This document shows positions 33,827-43,138 of a stretch of 64,000 nt of DNA, in pieces. The position numbers and the translations under genes were made by a program. Source of the DNA: Bradyrhizobium commune (GTDB taxonomy: Bacteria; Pseudomonadota; Alphaproteobacteria; Rhizobiales; Xanthobacteraceae); the NCBI RefSeq assembly GCF_015624505.1, contig NZ_CP061379.1, forward strand, positions 7,315,001 to 7,379,000, given 5' to 3'. A model generated the notes under the pieces. It was given only the letters and a program-made list of their open reading frames with translations. It did not search any database and was not told where the DNA came from. How positions within the stretch are numbered: position 1 is the first letter of the stretch; each line of letters opens with the position of its first letter.

Positions 33827-34009
33827 CGGGGCCCAAAAACCCTTCCGCAAATCGCGGCGTTGAAACGAGTGTACCGGTCCGGTCGACGCCTCGCAAAGCG
33901 GCCGGATCACATCTGGGTGCATTCTTTGGGGTGTACTTCCCTGTCAATTCTGGCGGCACGATGTCGCGAAACCGGTCTCTGGCGTTTGGTTCCCGGCCAG
34001 GATTTCGTT

Positions 34010-34414
34010 ATGATGGCAATCATGTACCGCGCCGTGACCCGCCAGATCGAAGTGACCGTCGAGCCGAACTTTGTTCCGGAGCAGTCCTCCGCCGACCGCT
34101 CGCGCTATTTCTGGTCCTACACCATCGTCATCACCAATTCCGGCGACGAGACCGTGCAGCTCAAGACGCGGCACTGGATCATCACCGACGCCACCGGCCG
34201 GCAGCAGGAGGTCAAGGGCGAAGGCGTGGTCGGTGAGCAGCCGACCTTGGCCCCCGGCGAGCGCTTCGAATACACCTCCGGCGTGCCGCTCTCGACCGCC
34301 TCCGGCTTCATGACCGGCCGCTACCAGATGGTCAGCGAAAGCGGCGAACGCTTCGAGATCGACGTTCCGACGTTCTCGCTGGACAGCCCGGATAACAAGC
34401 GGGTGTTGAATTAG
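34010..34414 (+). CDS. apaG: ApaG protein
   Basis: A 134-aa immunoglobulin-like beta-sandwich protein, linked in other bacteria to Co2+/Mg2+ efflux and Ap4A metabolism. MYRAVTRQIEVTVEPNFVPEQSS, YTIVITNSGDETVQLKTRHWIITDATG and GEGVVGEQPTLAPGERFEYTSGVPL are family hallmarks. AGGA upstream suits ATG 34010; ATG 34022 (MYRAVTRQ) is the start most relatives use and would give 130 aa. Confidence 0.92.
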   Translation: MMAIMYRAVTRQIEVTVEPNFVPEQSSADRSRYFWSYTIVITNSGDETVQLKTRHWIITDATGRQQEVKGEGVVGEQPTLAPGERFEYTSGVPLSTASGFMTGRYQMVSESGERFEIDVPTFSLDSPDNKRVLN

Positions 34415-34430
34415 CGCGGTGCCGTAGTGC

Positions 34431-34522
34431 CGTAGGGTGGGTTAGCCGAAGGCGTAACCCACCAAGCTTCCGCGTACGCGGTACGAAAGTTGGTGGGTTA
34501 CGCTTCGCTAACCCACCCTACG
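34431..34522. repeat. 92-bp palindromic repeat (CGTAGGGTGGGTTAGC ends)
   Basis: Near-perfect inverted arms: CGTAGGGTGGGTTAGCCGAA... at the left and ...TTCGCTAACCCACCCTACG at the right, with a short loop around 34470-34485. It directly follows apaG. Confidence 0.85.
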
Positions 34523-35253
34523 ATTCCGAGCTACGATTCCGAGCCTGTGGCACGCAGCCTCCCCAACCTCGTCTTTTTGAATCGCAGACGCACCTTCGCG
34601 GCCTCGCGGCTGATTTCGCCCGAGCTTTGCTTGATCTCTCCACCCCCTTGTCCAAGAGGGCGCAGGGAAGACCGGGTGCTGACCTCGCACCCGCGGTCTG
34701 CTGCGCGAATGTGTAGCGCAAAAAGACCGCACAGCAGCATACAGGTGGTGCCAATCACTCGGCCTTCCCTGCGCGATGGTCGGACGGCTTATGCCGTGCT
34801 CTCCCGGGAGCCGAACTTTCCTTCTGGCCTCCCTCGCCCCGCGAATTGGCGGCGCAGTCCACCCGGTTGGGCTCGCTTGCGCCTCCGCGACAGGCTTGAC
34901 CGTAGCAACGACGGCCAGGACCACACGGTTTTGCCGTACGCACGTTCGTCCGTTGCCACAGGGTCTTCCGGCAGTGTGCACACGCGCCGCAAGAATGTTG
35001 GCGAGACGAACTTTCAGCGCCGCTCATCCGCACGCGGTTTCGGGCTCACAGGGACTACCCGCCCTGCCCGCACCTTTTCGTGCCGACGCTGCCGCGTCCA
35101 CCGCAACCCGGCTCGCAAAACGTGACGACGTACGATCGCCCCTCAAGGTCGAGCCGGGATGGACGACACATACGTCATTTCCGAATTTCGGTAAAGTGGA
35201 ATATTTTTCCAGTGACGGATTGACAAGCGGACGAAACAGCCGGGGCGGGATCT
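34523..35253. other. 730-bp non-coding block, probable dispersed repeat
   Basis: All frames give Arg/Pro/Ser-rich products without family features, so I call no gene. The wording of the DNA (for example CCACCCCCTTGTCCAAGAGG, GGTGGTGCCAATCACTCGGC, CACACGGTTTTGCCGTACG) resembles, from memory, a non-coding sequence found repeatedly in Bradyrhizobium genomes; this could not be checked. It lies between two palindromic repeats (34431-34522 and 35254-35340). Confidence 0.4.
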
Positions 35254-35340
35254 CGTAGCCGGATGGAGCGCAGCACAATCCGGGAAGGTGCCGCGCCGAA
35301 AGAGCCGCCCCGGATTACGCTTGCGCTCCATCCGGGCTGC
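35254..35340. repeat. Palindromic repeat (CCGGATGGAGCGCA type), second copy
   Basis: Arms GCCGGATGGAGCGCAGCACA and its imperfect reverse complement (35310-35338) surround a short variable loop. Same family as 28076-28155. Confidence 0.75.
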
Positions 35341-35352
35341 CGGGCGAGGCGC

Positions 35353-36372
35353 TTACGCGTCCTCGACGCCGGCCTCATCCGGCGTGAACTGGTACACCGA
35401 CGAGCAGAACTCGCAGGTCACCACGACCTTGTCGTCCTTGACCATCGCAGCACGATCATCCGACGAGAAGCTCTTCAGCATCGAGGCCACCGCATCGCGC
35501 GAGCAGGAGCATTGCGCTTTCAGCACCAGCGGATTGAACACGCGGACGCCGCGTTCGTGGAACAGGCGATACAGCAGCCGTTCGCCGGAGAGATCCGGAT
35601 CGATCAACTCGACATCCTCGACGGTCTCGATCAGCGAGCGCGCCTCGACCCAGGCATCGTCCTCGGTGACGCTGTGCACCTCGACGCCCTCCGGCGCATC
35701 GCCGGGGTGCAGATCGGCCTGGCGCGCGCGCTCCGGCGCCTTCGGCAGGAACTGCATCAGCATGCCGCCGGCGCGCCAGCGATGCTTGCCGCCATCGCTC
35801 GAGCGCCACTCCTCGCCGACCGCGATGCGGACGCGGGTCGGGATCTGCTCGGAGCGCAGGAAATATTCGTGGGCCGCATCTTCCAGGCTGCCACCGTCGA
35901 GCGCGACGAGGCCCTGATAGCGGCTCATGTCCGGACCCTGGTCGATGGTCATGGCGAGATGGCCGCGGCCGAGCAGCGCGCCGGAATGCGAGCCAGGATT
36001 CCTGGTCTCACCGAGCCGCGCCGCGTCGTAGCGGGCATAGGCGCGCAGACGGTCCGGCGCATTGTAATCCACCACCAGGAATGACACCGGGCCGTCGGTC
36101 TGGGCCTGGAGGATGAAGCGGCCCTCGAATTTCAGCGCCGAGCCGAGCAGCGTGGTCAGCACGATGGCCTCGCCGAGCAGCTTGCCGACCGGCGCCGGAT
36201 AATCGTGCTTGGTCAGGATCTCGTCGAGCGCGGGCCCGAGCCGCACCAGCCGCCCGCGCACGTCGAGCGCGTCGACCTCGTAAGGCAGCACGGCATCATC
36301 GATCGGAACCGCTGATGGCGCGCGAACCGGGCCTTGAGGCCCGGTTTTCATGTCAGGGGATTGGGAAACCAT
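35353..36372 (-). CDS. hslO: Hsp33 redox-regulated chaperone
   Basis: Cytoplasmic holdase activated by oxidation, 339 aa. The C-terminal zinc site is visible as CSCSRDAV (C-x-C) and CEFCSSVYQF (C-x-x-C), 30-odd residues apart. The N-terminal domain has FILQAQTDGPVSFLVVDYN and GHLAMTIDQG, typical of Hsp33. It starts at ATG 36372 and has a proline-rich N-terminal extension. It lies downstream of argF on the same strand, separated by a palindromic repeat. Confidence 0.93.
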   Translation of the reverse strand: MVSQSPDMKTGPQGPVRAPSAVPIDDAVLPYEVDALDVRGRLVRLGPALDEILTKHDYPAPVGKLLGEAIVLTTLLGSALKFEGRFILQAQTDGPVSFLVVDYNAPDRLRAYARYDAARLGETRNPGSHSGALLGRGHLAMTIDQGPDMSRYQGLVALDGGSLEDAAHEYFLRSEQIPTRVRIAVGEEWRSSDGGKHRWRAGGMLMQFLPKAPERARQADLHPGDAPEGVEVHSVTEDDAWVEARSLIETVEDVELIDPDLSGERLLYRLFHERGVRVFNPLVLKAQCSCSRDAVASMLKSFSSDDRAAMVKDDKVVVTCEFCSSVYQFTPDEAGVEDA

Positions 36373-36462
36373 GGCGCATTATCTGGGGTCGGAGGAGGTG
36401 GAATGGAAGAGGGGCGAGTTCCGGATGCAATGATGATCGCATAACGATACCGCACATTCGGT

Positions 36463-36589
36463 GTCGTCCCGGCGAAGGCCGGGACCCATAACCACAGGCT
36501 TTTATTTGGCGAAGATTCGCCGTTCGGTACGCCTGGCTTCGGCAACCGAGAGATCACGCGGTATAGGTCCCGGCTTTCGCCGGGACGAC
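36463..36589. repeat. Palindromic repeat (GTCGTCCCGGCGAA type), copy 1
   Basis: Outer arms GTCGTCCCGGCGAAGGCCGG (36463 on) and CGGCTTTCGCCGGGACGAC (to 36589) face each other across about 80 bp. Each arm is itself a hairpin. It lies between argF and hslO. A second copy is at 39767-39888 and a single-hairpin relative at 51157-51180. Confidence 0.8.
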
Positions 36590-36607
36590 GATCTCTACTT
36601 TCCGCGC

Positions 36608-37531
36608 TTACTTCACCGCGTCAAAACACCAGGCCAGAATGCCCTTCTGCGCGTGCAGGCGGTTTTCGGCCTCGTCGAACACGACCGATTGCGGGCCGTC
36701 GATCACCTCGTCGGTGACCTCCTCGCCGCGATGCGCGGGCAGGCAGTGCATGAACAGCGCGTCGGGCTTTGCCAATGACATCAGCTTGGAATTGACCTGG
36801 TAGGGCTTGAGCACGTTGTGACGGTGCTCGCCTTCCTTGTCGCCCATCGACACCCAGGTGTCGGTGACGACGCAATCGGCACCCTTCACGGCGGCCTCGG
36901 GGTCGGTGCCGAGCACGATCGGCGCGCTGGTCGCCTTGATCCAGTCGCGCATCGCCTTCTTCGGCGCAAGCTCCGGCGGGGTCGCGACATTGAGCTGGAA
37001 CTTGAAGCGCTCGGCCGCGTGTGCCCAGGACGCCAGCACGTTGTTGTCGTCGCCGGTCCAGGCCACCGTCCTGCCCTCGATCGGGCCGCGATGCTCCTGA
37101 TAGGTCAGGAGATCGGCCATCACCTGGCAGGGATGCGAGCGCCGCGTCAGTCCGTTGATGACGGGCACCGTCGCGTAGGCCGCAAGCTCGAGCAGCGCAT
37201 CGTGGTTGAGGATGCGGATCATGATGGCGTCGACATAGCGTGACAGCACGCGCGCGGTGTCGGCGATGGTCTCGCCGCGGCCGAGCTGCATCTCGGCCCC
37301 GGTGAGCATGATCGGCTCGCCGCCGAGCTGGCGCATGGCGACGTCGAACGACACGCGCGTCCGCGTCGAGGGACGTTCGAAGATCATCGCCAGCGTCTTG
37401 CCTTCGAGCGGTCTGACCGGCTGATGCGCCTTCTGCTTCGCCTTCATGGCCGAAGACGCGGCCAGCATGCTCTTGAGCTCCGACAGCGGAAGCTCGCTGA
37501 TATCGAGGAAATGTTTGGGCGTACCGCTCAT
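36608..37531 (-). CDS. argF: Ornithine carbamoyltransferase
   Basis: Forms citrulline from ornithine and carbamoyl phosphate in arginine synthesis. The 307-aa protein has the carbamoyl-phosphate site [29 protein letters not shown], the ornithine loop SMGDKEGE and [11 protein letters not shown]. The ATG overlaps the argD stop (TGATG at 37531), so translation is coupled. Confidence 0.95.
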   Translation of the reverse strand: MSGTPKHFLDISELPLSELKSMLAASSAMKAKQKAHQPVRPLEGKTLAMIFERPSTRTRVSFDVAMRQLGGEPIMLTGAEMQLGRGETIADTARVLSRYVDAIMIRILNHDALLELAAYATVPVINGLTRRSHPCQVMADLLTYQEHRGPIEGRTVAWTGDDNNVLASWAHAAERFKFQLNVATPPELAPKKAMRDWIKATSAPIVLGTDPEAAVKGADCVVTDTWVSMGDKEGEHRHNVLKPYQVNSKLMSLAKPDALFMHCLPAHRGEEVTDEVIDGPQSVVFDEAENRLHAQKGILAWCFDAVK

Positions 37532-38733
37532 CAGCTTGCCGCCCGCTTGTTGCCGGCAAGCGCCGTGCAGGCGCGTTCGAGCCGCGCGACGCCGTCCTCG
37601 AGCTCCGCTTCGGTCACGATCAAGGGCGGTAGGAAACGCACGACATTGTCGCCGGCGCCGACGGTGAGCAGCTTTTCATTGCGTAGCGCTGCGACCAGAT
37701 CGCCGGAGGGCACCACGGCCTTGATGCCGATCAAGAGCCCCTCGCCGCGCACTTCGCTGACGATGTCGGGATGACGATCGATCACGGAGGCGAGCTTCTG
37801 CTTGAGCAGCAGCGACATCTTTTGCACGTGATCGAAGAAGCCGGGCTTGAGCATGACGTCGAGCACGGCGTTCGCCGCCGAAATCGCGAGCGGATTGCCG
37901 CCGAAGGTCGAGCCGTGCGAGCCGGGACCCATGCCGGCCGCGGCGTCGGCGGTGGCGAGCACTGCGCCGATCGGGAAGCCGCCGCCGAGCGCCTTGGCGA
38001 GCGACATCACGTCGGGTGTGACGCCAGTGCGCCGATGAGCGAAGAGATCGCCGGTGCGGCCCATGCCGGTCTGCACCTCGTCAAACGCGAGCAGCAGGCC
38101 CTTCTCGTCGCAAAGCTGGCGCAGCGCCTTGAGGAAGGCGGGCGGCGACGAACGCACGCCGCCTTCGCCCTGGATCGGCTCGATCAGGATGCCGGCGGTC
38201 TGCGGACCGATCGCCTTCTTGACGGCCTCGATGTCGCCATGCGGCACCTGGTCGAAGCCATCCATCGGCGGACCAAAGCCTTCGAGATATTTTTCGGAGC
38301 CCGTGGCAGCCAGGGTCGCCAGCGTGCGGCCGTGGAAAGCGCCTTCGAAGGTGATGATGCGGTAACGCTCCGGATGGCCCTTGGAGAAGTGATGATGCCG
38401 CACCAGCTTGATCACGCCCTCCAGCGCTTCGGCGCCGGAATTGCAGAAGAATACGAAGTCAGCAAAGCTTTCGTTGCAGAGGCGGACAGCGAGCTTCTCG
38501 CCGTCCGGGCTCTGAAACAGGTTCGACATGTGCCAGAGTTTTGTGGCCTGCTCCTGCAGCGCCTTGACCAGCGCGGGATGGGCATGACCGAGCGCGTTCA
38601 CCGCCACGCCCGAGGTGAAATCGAGATAGCGATCGCCATTGGTCGCGATCAGCCAGACGCCCTCGCCGCGCTCGAAGCCGATGTTGGCCCTGGCGAAAAC
38701 GGGAAGCAGATGCGGCGCGGCGCTGTTGGTCAT
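37531..38733 (-). CDS. argD: Acetylornithine aminotransferase
   Basis: PLP-dependent class III aminotransferase of 400 aa that converts N-acetylglutamate semialdehyde to N-acetylornithine. [49 protein letters not shown] and the PLP lysine region [16 protein letters not shown] are all present. It is the first gene of an argD-argF operon; a strong hairpin lies about 90 bp upstream of its start. Confidence 0.93.
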   Translation of the reverse strand: MTNSAAPHLLPVFARANIGFERGEGVWLIATNGDRYLDFTSGVAVNALGHAHPALVKALQEQATKLWHMSNLFQSPDGEKLAVRLCNESFADFVFFCNSGAEALEGVIKLVRHHHFSKGHPERYRIITFEGAFHGRTLATLAATGSEKYLEGFGPPMDGFDQVPHGDIEAVKKAIGPQTAGILIEPIQGEGGVRSSPPAFLKALRQLCDEKGLLLAFDEVQTGMGRTGDLFAHRRTGVTPDVMSLAKALGGGFPIGAVLATADAAAGMGPGSHGSTFGGNPLAISAANAVLDVMLKPGFFDHVQKMSLLLKQKLASVIDRHPDIVSEVRGEGLLIGIKAVVPSGDLVAALRNEKLLTVGAGDNVVRFLPPLIVTEAELEDGVARLERACTALAGNKRAAS

Positions 38734-38820
38734 GACCGTCTCTTTTGGCTGTCATTTGGGCGTTTCGGATGGCCTGAGGCGCCTTACGCAGCGCACCATT
38801 GACCGGTCCGGAAAACGAAA

Positions 38821-38845
38821 CGTGCCGCCTTTTAAGGGCGGCACG
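38821..38845 (-). terminator. Hairpin in the argD leader, terminator-like on the minus strand
   Basis: CGTGCCGCC and GGCGGCACG form a 9-bp stem around TTTTAAG. Read towards argD it is followed by TTTCGTTTT, so it could terminate or attenuate leader transcription. Confidence 0.45.
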
Positions 38846-38966
38846 CGTCACTATCTTATGCTTGGCGCCACGGGTGTCAATGCCACCGGACAGCCTCGCG
38901 AAACGCTGAATCCGTAGTCTTGCGGTGGCGAATTTGCGGAGTTTTCGCCACGGAACATGTGGAAGC

Positions 38967-38993
38967 GAGTCGGCGGACTCTTGCGCGCGAGTC
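38967..38993. promoter_or_regulatory. Cluster of CcrM (GANTC) sites upstream of gcrA
   Basis: GAGTC 38967, GACTC 38976 and GAGTC 38989 fall within 27 bp. GAATC 38908 and GATTC 39116 flank them. GcrA acts at CcrM-methylated GANTC promoters in Caulobacter, so autoregulation is plausible. Confidence 0.5.
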
Positions 38994-39200
38994 ACGCCAT
39001 ATTGTAGCGTTTGGCTTGTCAGATACGACATCTCGTGCGGCAGTTCTGATCCCAAAAGTCCTCATGTACCGGCGTAAACGTTCGGGCGCATTGTTGTGCC
39101 CGGCGAGCCTTAAGGGATTCTGGCGGCATGGGTTTTTCGAGGCTTAGGCATTCGTCGTGCCGCCCCAGGATGGCTGGCGCGCGACGAAGGAAAGGGTGCA

Positions 39201-39710
39201 ATGACGGTTTTGACCTGGTCCGACGATCGCGTCGAGCAGTTGAAAAAGCTCTGGGAAGCAGGACTTTCGGCCAGCCAGATCGCGGCCGAGCTCGGCAATG
39301 TGACCCGTAACGCCGTGATCGGCAAGGTGCACCGGCTCGGCCTGTCCGGCCGTGCCAAGAGCCCGTCGTCGGCGGCTCCCCGGCCGCGCAAGGCGCGTCC
39401 CGCGCAGCATATGATGCGGGTGAGCCGTCCCATTGCGCGCGGCAACACCGCCTTGGCGCAGGCCTTCGAGATCGAGGTCGAGGCCGAACCGGTCACCTAC
39501 GACAACGTGGTGCCGATGAGCCAGCGGCTGTCGCTGCTGGAGCTGAACGAGGCGACCTGCCACTGGCCGGTCGGCGATCCCTCGAGCCCGGATTTCTTCT
39601 TCTGCGGCGGCAAGGCGCTCTCCGGCCTGCCCTATTGCGCCCAGCATTCGCGGGTGGCGTATCAACCGGCCGCGGATCGGCGGCGGGCGCCCGCGAAGCC
39701 GCCGCGCTGA
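39201..39710 (+). CDS. gcrA: Cell-cycle regulator GcrA
   Basis: Alphaproteobacterial transcription factor of 169 aa that binds sigma-70 RNA polymerase and activates promoters at CcrM-methylated GANTC sites. The N-terminal HTH (WSDDRVEQLKKLWEAGLSASQIAAELGNVTRNAVIGKVHRLGLSGR) is the family signature. The C-terminal part has CHWPVGDPSSPDFFFCGGKALSGLPYCAQHSRVAYQP, the sigma-binding region. The gene is single, with an inverted repeat (GAGCCGT/ACGGCTC, 39733-39753) just after it. Confidence 0.95.
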   Translation: MTVLTWSDDRVEQLKKLWEAGLSASQIAAELGNVTRNAVIGKVHRLGLSGRAKSPSSAAPRPRKARPAQHMMRVSRPIARGNTALAQAFEIEVEAEPVTYDNVVPMSQRLSLLELNEATCHWPVGDPSSPDFFFCGGKALSGLPYCAQHSRVAYQPAADRRRAPAKPPR

Positions 39711-39766
39711 GATAGATCTGAGTCAAGTTTAGGAGCCGTCGTGATAACGGCTCAACAAACTCCGCT

Positions 39767-39888
39767 GTCGTCCCGGCGAAGGCCGGGACCCATAACCACC
39801 GGCAGATGTGGTTAAGGAGACTCGGAGTTACCCTCTTCGCGCAACAACTACGCCCTGGGGTTATGGGTCCCGGCCTTCGCCGGGACGG
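39767..39888. repeat. Palindromic repeat (GTCGTCCCGGCGAA type), copy 2
   Basis: Outer arms GTCGTCCCGGCGAAGGCCGG and its reverse complement enclose about 60 bp. Same family as 36463-36589. Confidence 0.8.
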
Positions 39889-39917
39889 CACCGATTTTGT
39901 AGCGGCAGCTCGCTAAA

Positions 39918-40014
39918 GCATGATCCGGAAAAGTGCGCAGCGGTTTTCCGAAAAGATCATGCTCGAACAACAACCTAAAGCGCGATGACGATTCATCCCA
40001 ATCTCATCGCGCTT
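39918..40014. repeat. Two stem-loops downstream of phoB
   Basis: First stem GCATGATC...GATCATGC (39918-39962) with inner CGGAAAA/TTTTCCG; second stem AAGCGCGATGA/TCATCGCGCTT (39978-40014). The second starts 10 bp after phoB ends and could be its terminator. The element is of a type common in Bradyrhizobium intergenic DNA. Confidence 0.7.
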
Positions 40015-40023
40015 CAGGTCGGC

Positions 40024-40731
40024 TTACGTCTGCTCGGCCTTCGCGAACCGATCATCCAGCGCATAGCCGGCGCCGCGGACGGTGCGGATCGGGTCCTGCT
40101 CGCGGCCGAGATTGAGCAGCTTGCGCAGGCGGCCGATATGCACGTCGACGGTGCGCTCGTCGATATAGATGTCGCGGCCCCAGACGCTGTCGAGCAGCTG
40201 CTCGCGCGAGAACACGCGACCGGGATGCTCCAGGAAGAACTCGAGCAGGCGATATTCGGTCGGGCCAAGATCGATCGGCCGGCCCGAGCGCGCCACGCGG
40301 CGCTTTTCACGGTCGAGCTCGATGTCGCCGAAAGCGAGCACCGTGGCGAGCCGCTCGGGGCTTGCGCGCCGCAGCAGGCCTTTCACGCGGGCCAAAAGCT
40401 CGGGGACCGAGAACGGCTTGACGATGTAGTCGTCGGCGCCGGTCGCGAGCCCGCGAACCCGCTCGCTCTCCTCGCCGCGTGCGGTCAGCATGATGATCGG
40501 CAGCTGCTTGGTGTCGGACCGGGCGCGCAGCCGTCGGCACAGCTCGATGCCGGAGAGACCCGGCAGCATCCAGTCGAGCACGATCAGATCGGGGATGTGC
40601 TCCTTGAGACGGGTGTCGGCGTCGTCGCCGCGCATCACCGTCTCGACGTCATAGCCGTCGCCTTCGAGGTTGTAACGCAGAAGCTCGGTCAGAGCTTCCT
40701 CGTCTTCAACCACCATAATGCGTGCGCCCAT
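40024..40731 (-). CDS. phoB: Phosphate regulon response regulator PhoB
   Basis: OmpR-type response regulator of 235 aa. The receiver domain has VVEDEEA, phospho-acceptor Asp53 in LIVLDWMLPG, and DDYIVKPFS. The C-terminal winged helix has GPTEYRLLEFFLEHPGRVFSREQLLDSVWG and RTVRGAGYALD. When phosphorylated by PhoR it activates Pho-box promoters under phosphate limitation. Last gene of the pst-pho operon; the start is ATG 40731 (MGARIMVVED). Confidence 0.95.
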   Translation of the reverse strand: MGARIMVVEDEEALTELLRYNLEGDGYDVETVMRGDDADTRLKEHIPDLIVLDWMLPGLSGIELCRRLRARSDTKQLPIIMLTARGEESERVRGLATGADDYIVKPFSVPELLARVKGLLRRASPERLATVLAFGDIELDREKRRVARSGRPIDLGPTEYRLLEFFLEHPGRVFSREQLLDSVWGRDIYIDERTVDVHIGRLRKLLNLGREQDPIRTVRGAGYALDDRFAKAEQT

Positions 40732-40745
40732 GGGGTCGTCGCTCC

Positions 40746-41462
40746 TTACGTATTCGGGACCGGCGCGGCGAAGGTCGTCATGTCGCCCTTCGGCCGCTTG
40801 TCGGTGATGGCCTGACCTTCGATCATGTAGAACACCGTCTCGGCGATGTTGGTGGCATGGTCGCCGATCCGCTCGATGTTCTTGGCGCAGAACATCAGGT
40901 GAATGCAGAACGAGATATTGCGCGGATCCTCCATCATGTAGGTGAGGAGCTCGCGGAACAGCGAGGTGCAGATGGCGTCGACTTCCTCGTCGCCCTTCCA
41001 CACCGCCATCGCCGCCGGCAGATCGTGCGCGGCATAGGCGTCCAGCACCGACTTGACCTGCTGCTGCACGAGATCGGTCATGTGCTCGAGGCCGCGGAAC
41101 AGCTTCAGCGGATGAAAATCGGTCTCCAGCGCCGCGACGCGCTTGCCCATGTTCTTGGCGAGGTCGCCGATCCGCTCGAGATCGGTCGCAACCCGCATGG
41201 CGCCGACGATCTCGCGCAAATCGACCGCCATCGGCTGGCGGCGGGCGATGGTGAGCACGGCGCGTTCCTCGATCTTCTTCTGGAGCGCGTCGATCTCGAC
41301 GTCGGTTGCGACCACGCGCTGGCCGAGCGCGACGTCGCGCCGGATCAGCGCGTCGACGGAATCGACGATCATGCGCTCGGCGAGGCCGCCCATCTCGGCG
41401 ACCAGCCGGGTCAGCTCCTGAAGGTCGGAGTCGAAGGCTTTTGCGGTATGTTCCGAACCCAT
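40746..41462 (-). CDS. phoU: Phosphate signalling protein PhoU
   Basis: Negative modulator linking the Pst transporter to PhoR, 238 aa. Two three-helix PhoU repeats are visible, each with a metal-binding E/D-x-x-x-D motif: VATDLERIGDLAKNMGKRV in the first and CAKNIERIGDHATNIAETVFYMIEG in the second. It starts at ATG 41462 (MGSEHTAKAF) and lies between pstB and phoB. Confidence 0.95.
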   Translation of the reverse strand: MGSEHTAKAFDSDLQELTRLVAEMGGLAERMIVDSVDALIRRDVALGQRVVATDVEIDALQKKIEERAVLTIARRQPMAVDLREIVGAMRVATDLERIGDLAKNMGKRVAALETDFHPLKLFRGLEHMTDLVQQQVKSVLDAYAAHDLPAAMAVWKGDEEVDAICTSLFRELLTYMMEDPRNISFCIHLMFCAKNIERIGDHATNIAETVFYMIEGQAITDKRPKGDMTTFAAPVPNT

Positions 41463-41473
41463 GTCCTGTCTCC

Positions 41474-42295
41474 TCAGCCGAACCGGCCGGTGATGTAATC
41501 CTGCGTGCGCCGGTCGGTCGGCGACGTGAAGATCTTGCTGGTGTCGTCGAACTCGATCAGCTCGCCGAGATACATGAACGCGGTCTTGTCGGAGACGCGC
41601 GCCGCCTGCTGCATGTTGTGGGTGACGATCGCGATGGTGTAGTTCTCGCTCAATTCCTGGATCAGCTCCTCGACCTTGGCGGTCGAGATCGGATCGAGCG
41701 CCGAGCAGGGCTCGTCGAACAGGATCACCTCGGGCCGCACCGCGACGGTACGGGCGATGCAGAGGCGCTGCTGCTGGCCGCCGGAGAGCGACAGGCCGCT
41801 CGCATTCAACTTGTCCTTGACCTCGTTCCACAGCGCGCCGCCGCGCAGCGCCTTCTCGACGCGGTCGTCCATCTCGGACTTCGAGATCTTCTCGTAGAGA
41901 CGGATGCCGAAGGCGATGTTCTCGTAGATCGTCATCGGGAACGGCGTCGGCTTCTGGAACACCATGCCGACGCGCGCGCGCAGCAGATTGAGGTCGAGCT
42001 TGGGGTCGAGGACGTTGGTCTGGTCCAGCATGAGCTGGCCGGTGACGCGCTGGCCCGGATAGAGGTCGTACATCCGGTTGAAGATGCGCAGCAGGGTCGA
42101 CTTGCCGCAGCCGGAAGGCCCGATGAACGCCGTGACACGGTTGGCGCCGAGCACCAGGTTGATGTTCTTCAGCGCATGGTGCTCGCCGTAATAGAAGTTG
42201 AGGTTGCGCACCGTCACCTTGGCGGGGGCTTCGGGCAGCGTGGGGGCCTGGGGCAGTCCACCGGACGCGCTCATCGATACGGAAAGATCACTCAT
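41474..42295 (-). CDS. pstB: Phosphate ABC transporter ATP-binding protein PstB
   Basis: ATPase of the PstSCAB importer, 273 aa. Walker [13 protein letters not shown], signature [17 protein letters not shown], Walker [14 protein letters not shown] and the switch His in [13 protein letters not shown] are all present. The start ATG 42295 (MSDLSVSM) overlaps the pstA stop by 4 bp. Confidence 0.95.
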   Translation of the reverse strand: MSDLSVSMSASGGLPQAPTLPEAPAKVTVRNLNFYYGEHHALKNINLVLGANRVTAFIGPSGCGKSTLLRIFNRMYDLYPGQRVTGQLMLDQTNVLDPKLDLNLLRARVGMVFQKPTPFPMTIYENIAFGIRLYEKISKSEMDDRVEKALRGGALWNEVKDKLNASGLSLSGGQQQRLCIARTVAVRPEVILFDEPCSALDPISTAKVEELIQELSENYTIAIVTHNMQQAARVSDKTAFMYLGELIEFDDTSKIFTSPTDRRTQDYITGRFG

Positions 42296-43137
42296 TTTGC
42301 GGTCCTTTCGGCGCCAAGGATGCGCGCGCCAATATTCAGGGCAAGCACGGTCAGGGTGATGAGCAGCGCGCCACTCCAGGCGAGCTGCTTCCAATAGGCG
42401 TAGGGGCTCTGCACGAAGTTGTTGATGGTGACCGGCAGGTTCGCCATCGTCTTGTTCAGGCTCAGGCTGAAGAACTGGTTCGACAGCGCGGTGAAGAGCA
42501 GCGGCGCGGTCTCGCCGGCGACGCGGGCGGTGGCAAGCAGCACGCCGGTGATGAGGCCGGAACGGGCGGCGCGATAGGCGATGCGCTTGATCACCAGCGA
42601 GCGCGGCAGGCCGAGCGCGGAGGCCGCCTCGCGCAGCGCGTTCGGCACCAGCAGCAGCATGTCCTCGGTCGTGCGCAGCACCACCGGGATCACGATGACG
42701 GCGAGCGCGAGACAGCCGGCGATCGCCGAGAAGCCGCGCATCGGCACCACCACCGCGCCGTAGATGAACAGGCCGATGATGATCGAGGGCGCCGAGAGCA
42801 GGATGTCGTTGATGAAGCGGATCACCGAGGTCAGCTTGTCGTTGCGGCCGTACTCGGCGAGGTAGGTGCCGGCGAACATGCCGAGCGGCGCGCCGATGCC
42901 GACGCCGATCACGGTCATGATGATCGAACCGACGATCGCGTTGCGCAGGCCGCCTTCGGTCGAGCCCGGAGGCGGAGTGTCGGCGACGAATAACTCTGGG
43001 CTGAGACCGGCCACGCCGTTGTAGAGCAGCGTGATCAGGATCAGCGCAAGCCAGGTGACGCCGAAGGCGGCGGCACCGATGCAGAGCCCGCGGATGACGA
43101 TGTCCTTGCGGCGGCGGCGTACGTAAATCGGGTTCAT
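42292..43137 (-). CDS. pstA: Phosphate ABC transporter permease PstA
   Basis: Inner-membrane permease of 281 aa with six hydrophobic segments and the EAA-type loop [29 protein letters not shown]. It has the PstA feature [33 protein letters not shown]. It follows pstC with a 1-bp gap and overlaps pstB. Confidence 0.94.
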   Translation of the reverse strand: MNPIYVRRRRKDIVIRGLCIGAAAFGVTWLALILITLLYNGVAGLSPELFVADTPPPGSTEGGLRNAIVGSIIMTVIGVGIGAPLGMFAGTYLAEYGRNDKLTSVIRFINDILLSAPSIIIGLFIYGAVVVPMRGFSAIAGCLALAVIVIPVVLRTTEDMLLLVPNALREAASALGLPRSLVIKRIAYRAARSGLITGVLLATARVAGETAPLLFTALSNQFFSLSLNKTMANLPVTINNFVQSPYAYWKQLAWSGALLITLTVLALNIGARILGAERTAK

Positions 43138-43138
43138 G

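Larger units (their letters stand above)
38734..39200. other. 467-bp divergent intergenic region argD/gcrA
   Basis: No gene is credible here. The region holds a strong hairpin (38821-38845), a group of GANTC sites (38908 to 39120), and presumably the promoters of argD (leftward) and gcrA (rightward). Confidence 0.6.

Noticed and set aside
32708..34009. Plus-strand frame leading into apaG (568-aa frame)
   Set aside because: Upstream part is the shadow of opgC; only the apaG portion from 34010 is real.
34490..35258. Frames of 157-211 aa in the non-coding block between apaG and hslO
   Set aside because: Arg/Pro/Ser-rich products in all frames, none with a domain; the block looks like repetitive non-coding DNA.
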